From positions 47,368-111,367 of the forward strand of contig WFMF01000543.1 of assembly GCA_011033025.1 (NCBI GenBank): a DNA stretch of 64,000 bases, in the 5' to 3' direction. The notes below the pieces were generated by a model, which searched no databases, was not told where the DNA came from, and saw nothing but the letters and a program-made list of their open reading frames with translations. The stretch is from Beroe forskalii (taxonomy: Eukaryota; Ctenophora; Nuda; Beroida; Beroidae). Below are positions 23,495 through 34,149 of this stretch, piece by piece. A program made the position numbers and the translations under genes. The stretch's first letter is position 1. The number at the start of each line of letters is the position of its first letter.

Positions 23495-23734
23495 TGGACC
23501 AACCCCACAGTTGGGAACATCGGATTTAACCATCCGATAAGTTTATTTGGTAACGTATACAAAGGAGATCATCTTGAAGACAATGAATTGAACAAGCACT
23601 ACCCCAATTCCAAATATAGAACTTTAATCAACACTCGACTTCACCTTGGTTCCTCAGGTGATAAGTACAATTATTGGCACTCAGCTCTTTCTCGTGCAAT
23701 TAATGCAACAGTATCACTATGTGCTACTCAATAA
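23495..23734 (+). pseudogene. Unidentified 79-codon open frame, possible exon or decayed gene
   Basis: Open from 23495 to TAA 23732-23734 without an ATG at its start. The translation has a protein-like mix of residues (for example NHPISLFGNVYKGDHLEDN and GSSGDKYNYWHSALSRAI) and follows a possible acceptor CCCCACAG at 23503-23510. The same frame can be followed upstream past several stops, which suggests decay. I do not recognise the family. It could equally be a chance open frame. Confidence 0.3.
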
Positions 23735-23794
23735 GTGTATACCTGCAGAACATCGTACGATTTGCCAGACGTCGCCTGCCCCATATTTTTTTCA

Positions 23795-24365
23795 TGTCGA
23801 GGCGCGGCGCGCGCTTCGCGCGCGCAGGGGGCCAGGCAACGCCGCTGGCATGGGCAAAGACAACTGAGGAAGCGCGCCGGGCTGCGCATGTACTGTGCGT
23901 CGCGAACATGCATGAACAGAGGTAAACGGCCGGTCGACCATCTTCGATAGACGAGGCCTTTTTTTATTGATGATACACCCTGGTAAATTTTTTCTTACCA
24001 CATGTTTCGTATCCCTGTTTGTTCGCGCTTTTGCCTCTTCTCTGAAAAGGCGCGCTCGCGCTTGCGCGCGCAAAAATGCAAAATAAGGCTCCGTAACTAT
24101 AACATGGAGTGAGTGTTTTCCTAAGCCCGCGCATAGGTGTGCGTACGCGCCGCGCGCTTCCCTTTGCTGAGGAAGGCGGAATTTTGCCCTAACCAGGACC
24201 CTGGTTACGCGCACGGAGTGCGCGGCGCGGCAAGCGTTTAGCGACGCCCCTAGTTAGGGGAAGCGGAATTGGAAGCGTGAGCCACACAGGGATATACGTG
24301 TTTAGAAAGTTAGTCAAGTTTTGCCATACGTTGCCTGTCCGGACTCTGCGAGTCGGGGCGCGCAT
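23795..24365. repeat. GC-rich dispersed repeat, second locus
   Basis: Carries the modules of 1100-1815: GGGGCCAGGCAACGCC, CCTAAGCCCGCGCATAGG, CCCTGGTTACG and ACAGGGATATACGTGTTTAG, in a different order and partly inverted. Many overlapping open frames on both strands follow from GC content alone. Confidence 0.7.
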
Positions 24366-24964
24366 TTAATTTTTATATTCTACCATTTGGTATTATTTGA
24401 TTATGTTATTTGACGAACTATTTTTACTGGCTTTTCAGTGTTTTTATCAATTTTGATATTTTGTCATTGTGGAAGTTAAAATTAATTTCATCACATTGAA
24501 TAACTTCTTATTGGTTTTTTGTAAAATTGCTTTTTATTAATGTTACTATGGAATGGGCACCGGAGTGAAATGGTGCTAAATAATTGTTAACATTTGATAT
24601 TGATCAATTGGGTAGAGATTAGAGATGGTTTAATACCATTATGCTTACTTTACTTTACTTTACATTAAATTCTGCAAATCATTTCTTTGTCACAATGGAT
24701 CAAAATGAAAGAGCTGCAATCAATAGTGTTATTATGTTATGTTATGTTAGTGGAAGTTTGAAGGCAGTTGATTTATGGAAACATTGTTGATGTGTTAATC
24801 AAAATACTTTATTTTATTTTATTTTACCAGCTTTTATGGTTTTGGGTGCCCACTTATCACAAACCCTGTAAACTCAGAATTGTGTGCTCCTGAGTATATA
24901 GAGTGCCTGAAGAAGATATTTTTGTCATATAGGAATTTTCTGTTGAATAATGGTGTATGTAGTT
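24366..24964. other. AT-rich intergenic stretch with simple repeats
   Basis: Contains (TTTAC)n near 24648-24664, (GTTAT)n near 24733-24750 and (TTTTA)n near 24805-24828. No gene seen. Confidence 0.6.
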
Positions 24965-25266
24965 TGTGATTTTTATTTTTATGGCTTTACTTCTATTCCA
25001 ACAGCTGTAACAGCCATTGACAGGAATTGAAGGATTCAAGTGTAATCAAGCCAGTGACAGTTAAGGAAGTGTAATCCATACTTTCTTCACCTGAGACTTC
25101 GCTGCAATGGGCAGCTCCTCATTTAACCCTCCCTTACAGTTCCCAGTGAACCGTGTGGCTGCTTAGGTGAGAGTTCTCACCCTTAGCACTATAGGCACAG
25201 CTGGGAATCGAACCACCAATCTCTTGATTTGAAGCATGACACCCTAAACCACTGCGCTGCCTGGCC
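24965..25266 (-). mobile_element. tRNA-derived SINE, copy 1
   Basis: Read on the minus strand, a tRNA-like head comes first. An A-box-like GCGCAGTGGTTTAGG (25257-25243) is followed by a B box GGTTCGATTCC (25214-25204), the internal RNA polymerase III promoter. A body of about 200 bp shared with 32597-32895 follows, including GAGCTGCCCATTGCAGCGAA, and the tail is A-rich (TAAAAATAAAAAT). Known biology: such elements are copied by a LINE partner. The head is better preserved here than in copy 2. Confidence 0.85.
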
Positions 25267-25476
25267 ATAGTGGTTTAGTGATTCCTCTATTGAAATTTGT
25301 TTGTTTTCATCATCAATGATCATCAGACATTTGAATGTTAGCTTTAGTAAATTCCACAAAATATTCAGTTTAACTTTTTACATGAATATAATGCATGTGA
25401 CTAATACACGTCTTAGTCACATGTATTTGTGATATTTCTTTTCTTCAGATTGGTCTGAATAATTAAGTTGCCATTA
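25267..25476. other. No feature recognised
   Basis: AT-rich unique-looking sequence between the SINE and the MITE. Confidence 0.5.
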
Positions 25477-26658
25477 GGGATCGTTCACATATTACGTAAT
25501 CAATTTTGGGCATTTTTTACCCCCCTCCCCCCCTCCGTAATCAAACGTAATCATGGCCAAACCCCCCCTCTTTTTCGGAAAATATTACGTAATCATGGCC
25601 CAACCCCCCCGTCCTTCAGTTTTTTTGACGTCACAAAAAAAATATATTAACTGACCAAAAGTTAGAACAGTATCGTGTGTTTCAATTCAATCATCAACAT
25701 CATCAACTTGAAGATGACATTCAAAGCTTCATTTAGTTTTTTCCTACGGAAATCTCGCCTACGACAACTCCTCTGACAATGAGATGGACACCTCCTCTTT
25801 CTCTTCCTCCAACGCATCCTCATCTGCTCATCATCCTCCTTTACCTCCAACAGATCATCCTCCTCCTCCTATACACCTGAGGCCCCCAGTTCCATTAAAG
25901 AGCCAGAAGTCAACGTCTTGGCCCCAACTCAACCTCCTTCAAAACTGATGGAACCAAAGTTCAGTATCCGTGTCCTGCTCATCTGCCACCAAAGCCGACA
26001 GAACCCAAGATCCAGATCAGCCCTATAAGTGCCAGATCAGAGTCTGGCAACTTCACAGACAACTGCAGCTTCCTACACATTCATCAAAAAGATTGATTCC
26101 TGGATAATGGAGCTGCGGATATACGTCAAGACCTGCTCTGGCATCAACTCTAGAGCTCTAGGGAAAGAAAGGCCTCCGAACCTCTGATCAAACACAGAGC
26201 AGCAAACCTTATATACAAAGAGGCACTGAAGTGGTTTGGAAGAGTTCAACAAATGGAGTGCATCCCTCCTATAAGTCCTCTACGGGCAGCACTAAAGGAA
26301 CTGTACATTCTGAACCATATTGAGTTAAAGTAGATCATGTTTTAATCATAATTATGAAATTTTGACAATTTTTTCTGCAAATGGTTAATTTTTGGTAATA
26401 AAAATTCGGATATCCTTTAAATTTTCATAAAAAATTCTTGAAATTTTCATGAAAATTCTTGAAATTTTTATGAAAATTCGTGAAATTTTCATGAAAATTC
26501 GTGAAATTTTCATAAAAATCCTTGAAATTTTCATGAAAATTTAGATATTTTGATTACGTAATCATTGGCCAAACCCCCCCTCCCCCCCTCGTAATCAAAC
26601 GTAATCATTTGGAAACCCCCTCCCCCCTCGGCTGATTACGTAATATGTGAACGATCCC
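25477..26658. mobile_element. PIF/Harbinger-like non-autonomous DNA transposon
   Basis: Terminal inverted repeats begin GGGATCGTTCACATATTACG at 25477 and end with its complement at 26658, flanked by TTA on both sides (25474-25476 and 26659-26661). A 3-bp TWA duplication with GGG-starting ends is the PIF/Harbinger signature. Just inside each end is a C-run block with CGTAATCAAACGTAATCAT. The interior (about 25690-26330) reads like decayed coding sequence with Pro/Ser-rich stretches and a phrase ending LRAALKELYILNHIELK. 26400-26545 is a run of inverted AAATTTTCATGAAAATTC units. No DDE transposase is visible. Confidence 0.82.
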
Positions 26659-26699
26659 TTAGGGGGGGGGGTATGTCAAAATTATTCAATTCAATATTA

Positions 26700-27005
26700 C
26701 TGAGCAATATTACTGAGCAGACCAGCATATTTTGCTAAATTGAACTCTTTGTGCCCAATATGAATTTTGTAGATTAAACAGCCATGACCACAAACCATCA
26801 TTACTGTAATGATATTTGAGATGGTTGGCATTTTTTGGGCAAACTACAGTTTGTACATTTGATCTGCTATGAATATATGTGATGAATTCCATTGCATCAT
26901 TACTGTAATGATATTATGATTAAGATGGTTGCCAGCATTCTTTTGGGTGAATTACAGTTTGTACATTTGATCTGCTATGAATATATGTGATGAATTCTAT
27001 TGCAT
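26700..27005. repeat. Direct duplication of about 115 bp
   Basis: CATCATTACTGTAATGATAT followed by an ATGGTTG phrase, then TACAGTTTGTACATTTGATC and TGCTATGAATATATGTGATG, occurs twice (about 26795-26893 and 26894-27002). It lies directly against the tail of retrotransposon fragment A2. Confidence 0.8.
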
Positions 27006-27019
27006 AGCAATGTACCAAT

Positions 27020-28177
27020 TAATAAAACAATAGAATGTTTAATAAAACAATAGAATGTTATATTTTACACCATTTCAACCAAACATCATCAATGAAAATT
27101 AGGTAACATATTATGAATGTGATGAGTTATAAATAGGTTAGTACCTAACTAGGTATAAAAATAAGAACCATATATACAACATAAAAGCAAATATACATAT
27201 ATCATTATAATATTAATAAGGTAACATAACGTAATAATTTAAGTAACCTAATAGAAATAAATTTTAGGTTTTAGGTAATTATACGAACTTAATATCAATT
27301 GCTTTGCGTTGCTGGTGAGGGAAATATCTGTCTAATAACTTGAATATCACCTTTGGTACAACTTCAACAAGGTTGATTAAATTAGATTTAATTGAAATCA
27401 AATAGCACTTCGAAATAAAGTAGCTGCCAAATATCCATAGCATTACGAAATAATTTAATTAAAATTAATAAATAAATAAAATACAGGCTGAATTAACGAA
27501 AAACAGCAGAAATTATAAATAATAATTTTATATCATATTATATGAATAATTGATACATTATATAGAAATTAAAAACTGTTGTCATGATATCCAAATAAAA
27601 TAATGTTGTAATGATATCAAACCCCTAGTTAGTAACCATTGATCTTAAACCAAACTAACAATAAGTATGAGAATTAAGTTACTCATTCAACTCTTCAAGC
27701 TATTGAACAATTATTAAAAATTTAAAAAAACTGATTAAATACAATTACTAAGAAGTTAGTATGGTAATAGTATAACCTGATTTTGCTAACTAGTTTAAGT
27801 TGTGTTTCTCCCAAAGAATTGAGTTGCCATTGTTCTGATTTTTCATTAAAATTTCTTTTACATTTATTTTTTGAAGAAACTTGAGGAGATAGAAAAATCA
27901 CAAAGGAAATTGAGTGCAGGAACAATTTTGTTCCAGATACCAATGCCATGAAATAAAAATTGGTACCTGGAGGTGAGTAGGTGATAGTTAGGCAATGAAA
28001 GCAGGTTTTTCCTGCATTGCCTAGGGGTATCACATTGAGGTTTTAGAAAGTTACAAAGAGAAATTGGATACCTATATTTTTGAATTTTAAAGATTTCATT
28101 CATGCAATAAAGTTTCTGCAGATTTTGAACAGTGAGCAAGCTGTGTTCCTTAAATAATGGTTTAGTGTGTTCAAGTG
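27020..28177 (-). pseudogene. Group-A retrotransposon fragment A2: RT C-terminus plus 3' UTR
   Basis: From 28177 down, the minus strand encodes the last part of a group-A RT (LEHTKPLFKE, MNEIFKIQKYRYPIS), alignable with A1 residues near its own LEHTKPLFTE, then decays into frameshifts. The 3' UTR block is at 27364-27306. The tail is an exact 20-bp doublet (27040-27059 and 27020-27039). It is 5'-truncated at 28177, where it abuts the inverted 5' part of retrotransposon C with a few bases of shared sequence (AAGA). Confidence 0.82.
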
Positions 28178-29392
28178 TCTTTGCTGTGGTGACCAAATTG
28201 CTGACAGTTGTAGCACCTAAGAATATAAAAGTTGTCATATACTTTGCAGACAGGTTGTGAACCCACATAGATACGATCAGCCTGCTTTGCAAGGATTGAT
28301 CGGACTAAATTACTCACTCTGATTATAGCCTTAAAACAAGTTGGCCGAGATTTTAGAGCAGTGACAGCAACAATGTCAAACTTTTTATCCTCAATTGAAG
28401 TCTCTGACTCAAACACTGCTTTCAGCCCACTGTTCTGTTTCAAAATCATCTCACAGAGCTCCTCTTTCCCATATTCCCTTGTTAGACCCACTACATTAAT
28501 TGTGGGGGTCCTGGAAGAAACTTGCTCAATCTTACCTATGCTGAGGAAGATTGCTGTTCAAATTATTCTTCAGAGTCTCTGCATCAGCCTTTGATTGTAG
28601 GATAATTGCAGTGTCTCCTGATTTTTTCATTTCAAATGCATTCAACACACCAACTCCATCATCTACACAAGCCTTTTCCAACAAAACCCTATCAACAGAT
28701 TTACCTTGAGGATCCTTTTTAATGACCATCATGTGTCTGAGATGGTCAACTTTCTGTTTGTCATTCCATGGGTTGCTAGAAGGTTCAGAAGTTGGAGTTA
28801 AAGATGAGGAGCCACATGGTTCAGGTGATAAAGTTCTGTTATTCATACCCTGCAGCAGAGATTTTAAAGCAGACAATTCCTTACTGAACTCACTTTGCAT
28901 CAAGTCAATTTTCTTCTCCAAAATGTCAACACGATCTTGATCTGAGACACAAGCAAGTTTTTCTTTTTCAGTTATGCAGTGATTGCATAGAAAGAAAAAG
29001 CCCCCAAAACGTTTCTCAAACCCCCGAGTCTTGTTTGTAGCAGGTAATAAATGATTTGTGAAAGAAGAGTTTGCAGCAACACAGCAGGCTTCTTCACAAC
29101 CAATTGCATGAAAAACATTTTTACATCCCCAACATTTTATACCATGAGTTGATACATCAATATCACACTTACATGTGGTACACTGACCATTCACAATCAG
29201 GTTAGGAGCAGATAACTTTGGAGGTAGGCTGGATTTTGATATCACAACTTTCATAGGCTTTGGAACAAGGTTACTATCAACTTCCTCAGTCTCATTATCA
29301 TCACATGATGAAGATTGACGATCTTCTTCAGGTTCTTTATCAGTTGCCTGTAAGAATACCATCCTAAATGAGAAACCCCAGGAATCTACCAA
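28178..29392 (-). pseudogene. ORF1 N-terminal part of retrotransposon C (inverted segment)
   Basis: ORF1 starts at ATG 29392 and has a PHD-like Cys/His finger (CTTC, CWGC, FHAI, then CNHC), a coiled-coil-like stretch (RVDILEKKIDLMQSEF), an alpha/beta region, and the first Cys pair of the zinc knuckle (CYNCQQFGHHSKD). A 4-bp insertion near 28530 (AGGT) shifts the frame between the 28532-29392 and 28171-28491 pieces. The protein stops mid-knuckle at 28178, and its missing C-terminus continues on the opposite strand at 29566. The 5' part of the element has therefore been inverted, leaving out only about 6-8 bp. Confidence 0.87.
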
Positions 29393-29565
29393 ATTTAGGT
29401 TCTAGTCAGTAACAGGATGAGCAAAGTGCTATCACTGTGAGTTTCTGCTTTACAGCGCTGCTTTATACTTCAAGTTTCGGTTATAAACCTTAGCTGGGGT
29501 TCCTCAGTTAGTTAATTTAATATGTGTTGTGTTGTAAGTTTAAAACTGTAAGTTTAAGACTGTAA
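29393..29565 (-). promoter_or_regulatory. 5' UTR and 5' terminus of retrotransposon C
   Basis: Upstream region of ORF1 on the minus strand. 29501-29542 is identical over 42 bp to the 5' terminus of the intact element B (56117-56158), although the two elements' proteins are far apart. Beyond it the 5' end shows the start sequence repeated (GTAAGTTTAAAACT, GTAAGTTTAAGACT, GTAAG on +). Non-LTR elements carry an internal promoter at the 5' end, so this is the likely promoter region. Confidence 0.65.
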
Positions 29566-29773
29566 GAATTCTGCCAAATGTGGGCATTGTGCTGCAAGCC
29601 ATGAAACTCGGGTTTGTTCAGTCAAAAGTGATGCATTAGCTGTATCTTGTGTAAACTGTATGGATGCAAAGAAATCTGATTGTAGGCATTCGGCTAATGA
29701 TCCAACATGTCCTCAACTGTTAGCACTTCAAGAAAAACTCAAAAAGTCAATCCCTTTTTACCAAAGAACATAA
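29566..29773 (+). pseudogene. ORF1 C-terminal part of retrotransposon C
   Basis: Continues the ORF1 interrupted at 28178: NSAKCGHCAASHETRVC (second zinc knuckle), a third Cys-rich module and the C-terminus KKSIPFYQRT, stop TAA 29771-29773. It aligns with 7906-8120 of copy D. It overlaps the start of ORF2 by 67 nt. Confidence 0.87.
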
Positions 29774-32035
29774 TAGGGGCATCAGGCAGAAAGTTGAGCA
29801 AGGGTGAGTTACACTTTATGTTGTATAATCCAAGATCCATAGAGAACAAAGTAAATGATGTCATGATAACTCTTGAAGACAAGCACGTTGATATTGCTGC
29901 AATCTGTGAAACATGGTTGGTCAGTAAGAGTAATCCAACAACAGCAATTATTAAACAATATGGTTACTCTATCTTGCATGATTTTAGAGCTGATAGGAGA
30001 GGAGGTGGTGTTGCTCTGATATACAAATCAGGAATTGCCCTGACACCTTTGAGCATCCCAAAGTTCACAACATTTGAAGGCTTGTCAGCTGTTATGAAAT
30101 CAAAAAATGGCACAAAAATCATCTTTCTTGTTGTTTATAGACCTGGAAATATGTGCTCTATGTTTAACAAAGAAATAGATAAACTGTTGTCTGATCTGTT
30201 ACTCAAATGTGATTGCCTTGTTCTTGCTGGTGATATCAATATTGATTTTAATAAGACAAGTGTCAGTCTTTATCAGCAGGCTCTCCAAACTCTCGAGTCC
30301 TGTGGTATGACTAGGCATATCTTTGATCCAACCCATATTTCCGGTAGTTCAATAGATCACATCCTGACATTCTCAATGAATGGACAACTACAGTGTACTG
30401 TGAAAATTGATGATAAAAATACTCTTGGATCAGATCATTATCCTGTATACTGTAATTTTGAACTTTCCTTTGAGAAAAAATTCTTCAAAGAAATAGTCTA
30501 TAGGAAATTAAAAGATGTTAAAGATGAACCTGATTTTGTCTTAAATCTTAATAGCATCTTCACACACTGTCTTGAAGATGGACTGTCGTTCCAAGATTCA
30601 GTCAGCAAACTGTCTCTGGGCACCACTCAACTGCTTGATGAGTATGCTCCTCTTACTACAAAAACAGTTTCAATTGTTAATGAAGCACCATGGTTTGACT
30701 CTGAATATAGGAAACTAAGAAAGGAAAGAAGGAGGGCAGAAAGAGTAAAAGGGAGATCAATTGATAATAAAATCAGATACAAAGACCTTTGTAAAAAATG
30801 TACTGACATGGCTATCATCAAGAAGAAAGAATACTTCTCCAATTTGTTACACAAAGCCCATGGCAACCCTAAAACACTCTACCAACTTGTGAACAAGGAA
30901 CTTGACCGTGAAAAGTCTAAAACATTACCAGATTTCACAGAAGATATGTCACAACTGGCTGATACCTTCAATCACTTCTTTGAGGAAAAGATTGATAAGA
31001 TACGATCTAACATGACTCCAAATAATGAGAGCAATCAATTTGATCCAAATACTAATTTGGAATTTCTGTATGACTTTGAACCCACCAATATTGAGGAAAT
31101 CAAGGAAATCATAACAAATAGTGGTATAAAATGTTCTCCAGCTGATATTCTTCCAGGCATTCTGTATAGTGAAAACCTTGAAAACATCCTTCCTACTTTA
31201 GTCCACATGGTTAACCTCTCCTTGTCATCAGGATCTATGGATGGTGTTAAGCTTGCAGATGTCATACCTTTGCTAAAAGGTGACCATCTTGATGCTAATA
31301 CTCTGAAAAATTTCAGGCCTGTGTCTAATCTTACTTTCCTTGGGAAACTCATTGAGAGGGTGGTCCTCAAAAGGCTTAATGACCATCTTACCAGAAACAA
31401 TCTGAATTGTGAGGAGCAGTCTGCCTACAAAAAAGACCATAGTACTGAAACATTATTAGTTAGAATTTGGAATGATTTGTTGGTTGCCTCTGATCAAAAA
31501 ACTTGTACTATAATGATGATGTTAGACCTCAGTGCAGCATTTGACACAGTTGACCACAATCTGCTGCTGAAGATCCTTGAAAATGAAATTGGATTGAAAG
31601 GGACTGCTTTGAAGTGGTTCAAGAGTTTTCTCACAGGTCGTTCTCAAAGAGTTCGTTTAGACAACAGTGTTTCTGATGAAATTTTGATAAAGTTTGGAGT
31701 ACCTCAAGGTTCAGTGCTTGGGCCTGTTTTATTCAATATATATGTTAGATCTATCTACAAGTATGTTAAAAGTCTTGGATTTTCTATTCATGGGTATGCA
31801 GATGATCATCAAATTTTCCTCTGTTTTAAGCCATCTGATCAGTATGTGGTATTAGTTCATGAAATACAGATGTGCTTTGAGAAAATTAGATACTGGATGG
31901 ATAGATACTATCTTCAGTTGAACGAATCAAAAACTGAGTTCATAGTGTTTGGTTCCAGTAAACTCTTGAACAAGGTCACAATCAGAGGCATAAATCTTCC
32001 TTCAGGAACTTCGATCAGATTTGTCACCAACATTA
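29707..32035 (+). pseudogene. ORF2 of retrotransposon C, first part (endonuclease and RT palm)
   Basis: Begins at ATG 29707 inside ORF1. The frame is uninterrupted for 776 codons: APE endonuclease (LYNPRS, ICETWL, RRGGGVALIY, AGDINIDF, GSDHYPVYC), a basic linker, and RT motifs FRPVSN, LDLSAAFDTVDH, FGVPQGSVLGP and the catalytic YADD in HGYADDHQIF. At 32036 it is split by a 9,816-bp inverted-repeat element and resumes at 41852. Removing that element together with one copy of the 6-bp duplication keeps the reading frame (VTN, then IRNLGIYM). The element was thus coding-competent in ORF2 until the insertion, apart from its inverted 5' end. Confidence 0.92.
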
Positions 32036-32099
32036 ACCCCCCATTTCTAGGGGGACGGCGACATTTTCAGTTTGTCATTTTTCTTGCATGTTTTGACAC

Positions 32100-32490
32100 A
32101 TTCTAGGCGCTTTTTGTCACTTTTTGTCGCGTTTCGACACTTTTTGTATTTGTCCCCATTCTGACATAGTCTGGCACAATTTGTCGCATTTTTGGACAGT
32201 TTTTGACGCGCTTTGTCGCGTTTTGACGCAATTTTGGGTACTCTTTTGACGTATTTTGTCGCGTTTTGACCCTTTTTGTCGCATTTTGACGATTTTTTGG
32301 CGCATTTTGACGTTTTTTGGCGCATTTTGACACTTTTTTGGCGCATTTTGCCACTTTTTGGCACATTTTATCGCATATTTCGACACTTTTGGGCGCCATT
32401 TGTCGCGTTTTTACGCATTTTTGAACTCATTTCTGGCTCTTTTGACACTTTTTGTCGCATTTTGACGCTTTTTGACCCTTTTAAATGGCT
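32100..32490. repeat. Left subterminal TTTTTGNCGC array
   Basis: Degenerate repeats of about 20 bp, for example TTTTTTGGCGCATTTTGAC and TTTTTGTCGCGTTTTGAC. The array makes three overlapping minus frames rich in Lys, Asn and Gln; these are repeat artefacts. A matching array occupies the right end of the 9.8-kb element (41525-41825). Confidence 0.88.
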
Positions 32491-32596
32491 TTTGTCTGCG
32501 AGGTTGATTCAATTTTTAATCCTTCATTATCCAATAGAGCTAATAAAAAGCCTAATTACCTAGCTAATTGATGTTTGCATGAGCCAGGCCATCACT

Positions 32597-32895
32597 TTTT
32601 TAAGGTTTTTACTTCTATTCCAACAGCTGTACAGCCAAGGACAGGAATCAAAGGAAACAAGCCAGTGACGGTCAAGGAAGTGTAATCCATACTTTATTTG
32701 CCCAAGACTTCGCTGCAATGGGCAGCTCATATTTACCCTCCCACAGTTTCCTTGTGTACTCCTGTACGCTCAACTGAGTGAACCGTAGGGCTGCATAGGC
32801 TCAAAATAAATCTCTCATCCTTAGCTCAGTGGTGCTGGCCGGGATTTTAGATCCTGTGCCCAAATCGATACCACTACACCACTAAACCATTGACC
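32597..32895 (-). mobile_element. tRNA-derived SINE, copy 2
   Basis: Same body as 24965-25266 on the same strand, including AGCTGCCCATTGCAGCGAAG and the 3' part TTGGAATAGAAGTAAA. The tRNA-like head is more decayed: the A-box region TGGTTTAGTGGTGTAGTGG is still visible, but the B box has degenerated to a GGATCTAAAATCCC form. Confidence 0.8.
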
Positions 32896-33189
32896 CAAAA
32901 ATCAAATCACAGGTAAAATAGGTCAGATCTGGAAACATGCATGCAGTAAAGGGGATCATTTAATAAGTGACAGGAATGATCATAAGACAGGAGATGAGGA
33001 ATATATTGATTATTACATTAGATAACGGCCACTTACATTAAGCCTGTGCGCATTGTTTTATGCTCAAAAGTCAACGGCTATTTTGATGGGTGGGGATGAT
33101 GCCCAAACAAACAAAGAAAACAAAACCTAGCCCAAGAATCGGAAAAGTAGGGCGGGCCTTATTTTTTATTCATTATTGTTTTTGGTTTA
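32896..33189. other. No feature recognised
   Basis: Unique-looking AT-rich sequence between SINE copy 2 and the next minisatellite. Confidence 0.5.
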
Positions 33190-34010
33190 GTTCTTCATCC
33201 AAGGACATACTTTGATCCTAGGACTTATCCCTTGATCCTGGGGCGCACCTCTTGATCCTGGGGCACACCCATTGATACTGAGAAGCTGGGACAAACTCCT
33301 TGATCCTGGTACGATCTCCTTGATCCTGGGGGCACTCTCCTTGATTGTGGCAAATTTTCCTTGATCCGGAGGCACTCAGCTTGATTCTTGGACGAACTCC
33401 TTGATTTTGGGACAAACTCCTTAATTCTGGGATTAACTCCTTGATCTTGGGCACTCCCCTTGACCTTGGGGCAAACCGCTTGATCTTGGGGCACTCTCCT
33501 TCAACTTGGGACAAACCTCTTGATCTTGGGGCACTCTCCTGAATCCTGCAACACTCTCCTTGATCGTGGAACAAACCCCTTGGTCAGTTGGTCCTGGGAC
33601 AAAATCCTTGATCCTGGAGCATACCCCTTGATCTTGGGCACTCTCCTTGATCCTGGGACAGCTCCCTTGATCTTGGGACACTCTCCTGACTCCTGCGACA
33701 CTCTCCTTCATCCTGGGACAAACTCCTGATCTGCTGAATCCTGCGACACTTTCCTTGGTCAAGGTACACCCTTCTTGATGCTGGGACAAATTCCTAGACC
33801 CTGGGGCCTTCTCCTTGATCCTAGGACAAACCCCTTCATCTTGGGACACTCTCCTTGATCATTGGATAAATTCCTTGATCCTGGGACATTTTTCTCGATC
33901 CTGAGACACTCCCTGATTCTGGGACAAACTCCTTAGTTTTGGGACAAACTCCTTGATCCAGGTATCTAGAGACACTTCCATGATCATAGGACAAATCCTT
34001 GATCAATGAT
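33190..34010. repeat. CCTTGATCCTGGGACAAACT minisatellite (about 20-21 bp unit)
   Basis: About 38 degenerate units of the type CCTTGATC(C/T)TGGG(A/G)CA(C/A)(A/T)CT. Several minus frames and one plus frame of 60-140 codons (IKESAPGSR-like repeats) result from it and are not genes. Confidence 0.9.
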
Positions 34011-34149
34011 AATTTGGACCTTCTCCTGTGTTTAAGTTCATGTTATCAGCCAAAAGTTATACTTATGTCCTATTCCCCTCCTATTTACGACATAAAACCT
34101 AAGTGCCTTTGCAAAAAGAGTGTAGGTCACAGTAAGCAGGTTGAGTGAC

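Noticed and set aside
23646-24214. Five overlapping Arg/Ala-rich open frames on both strands
   Set aside because: They arise from the GC-rich repeat composition; none shows a motif.
32047-33849. Lys/Asn/Gln-rich and IKESAPGSR-like open frames
   Set aside because: Translations of the TTTTTGNCGC and CCTTGATCCTGGG repeats in several overlapping frames at once.
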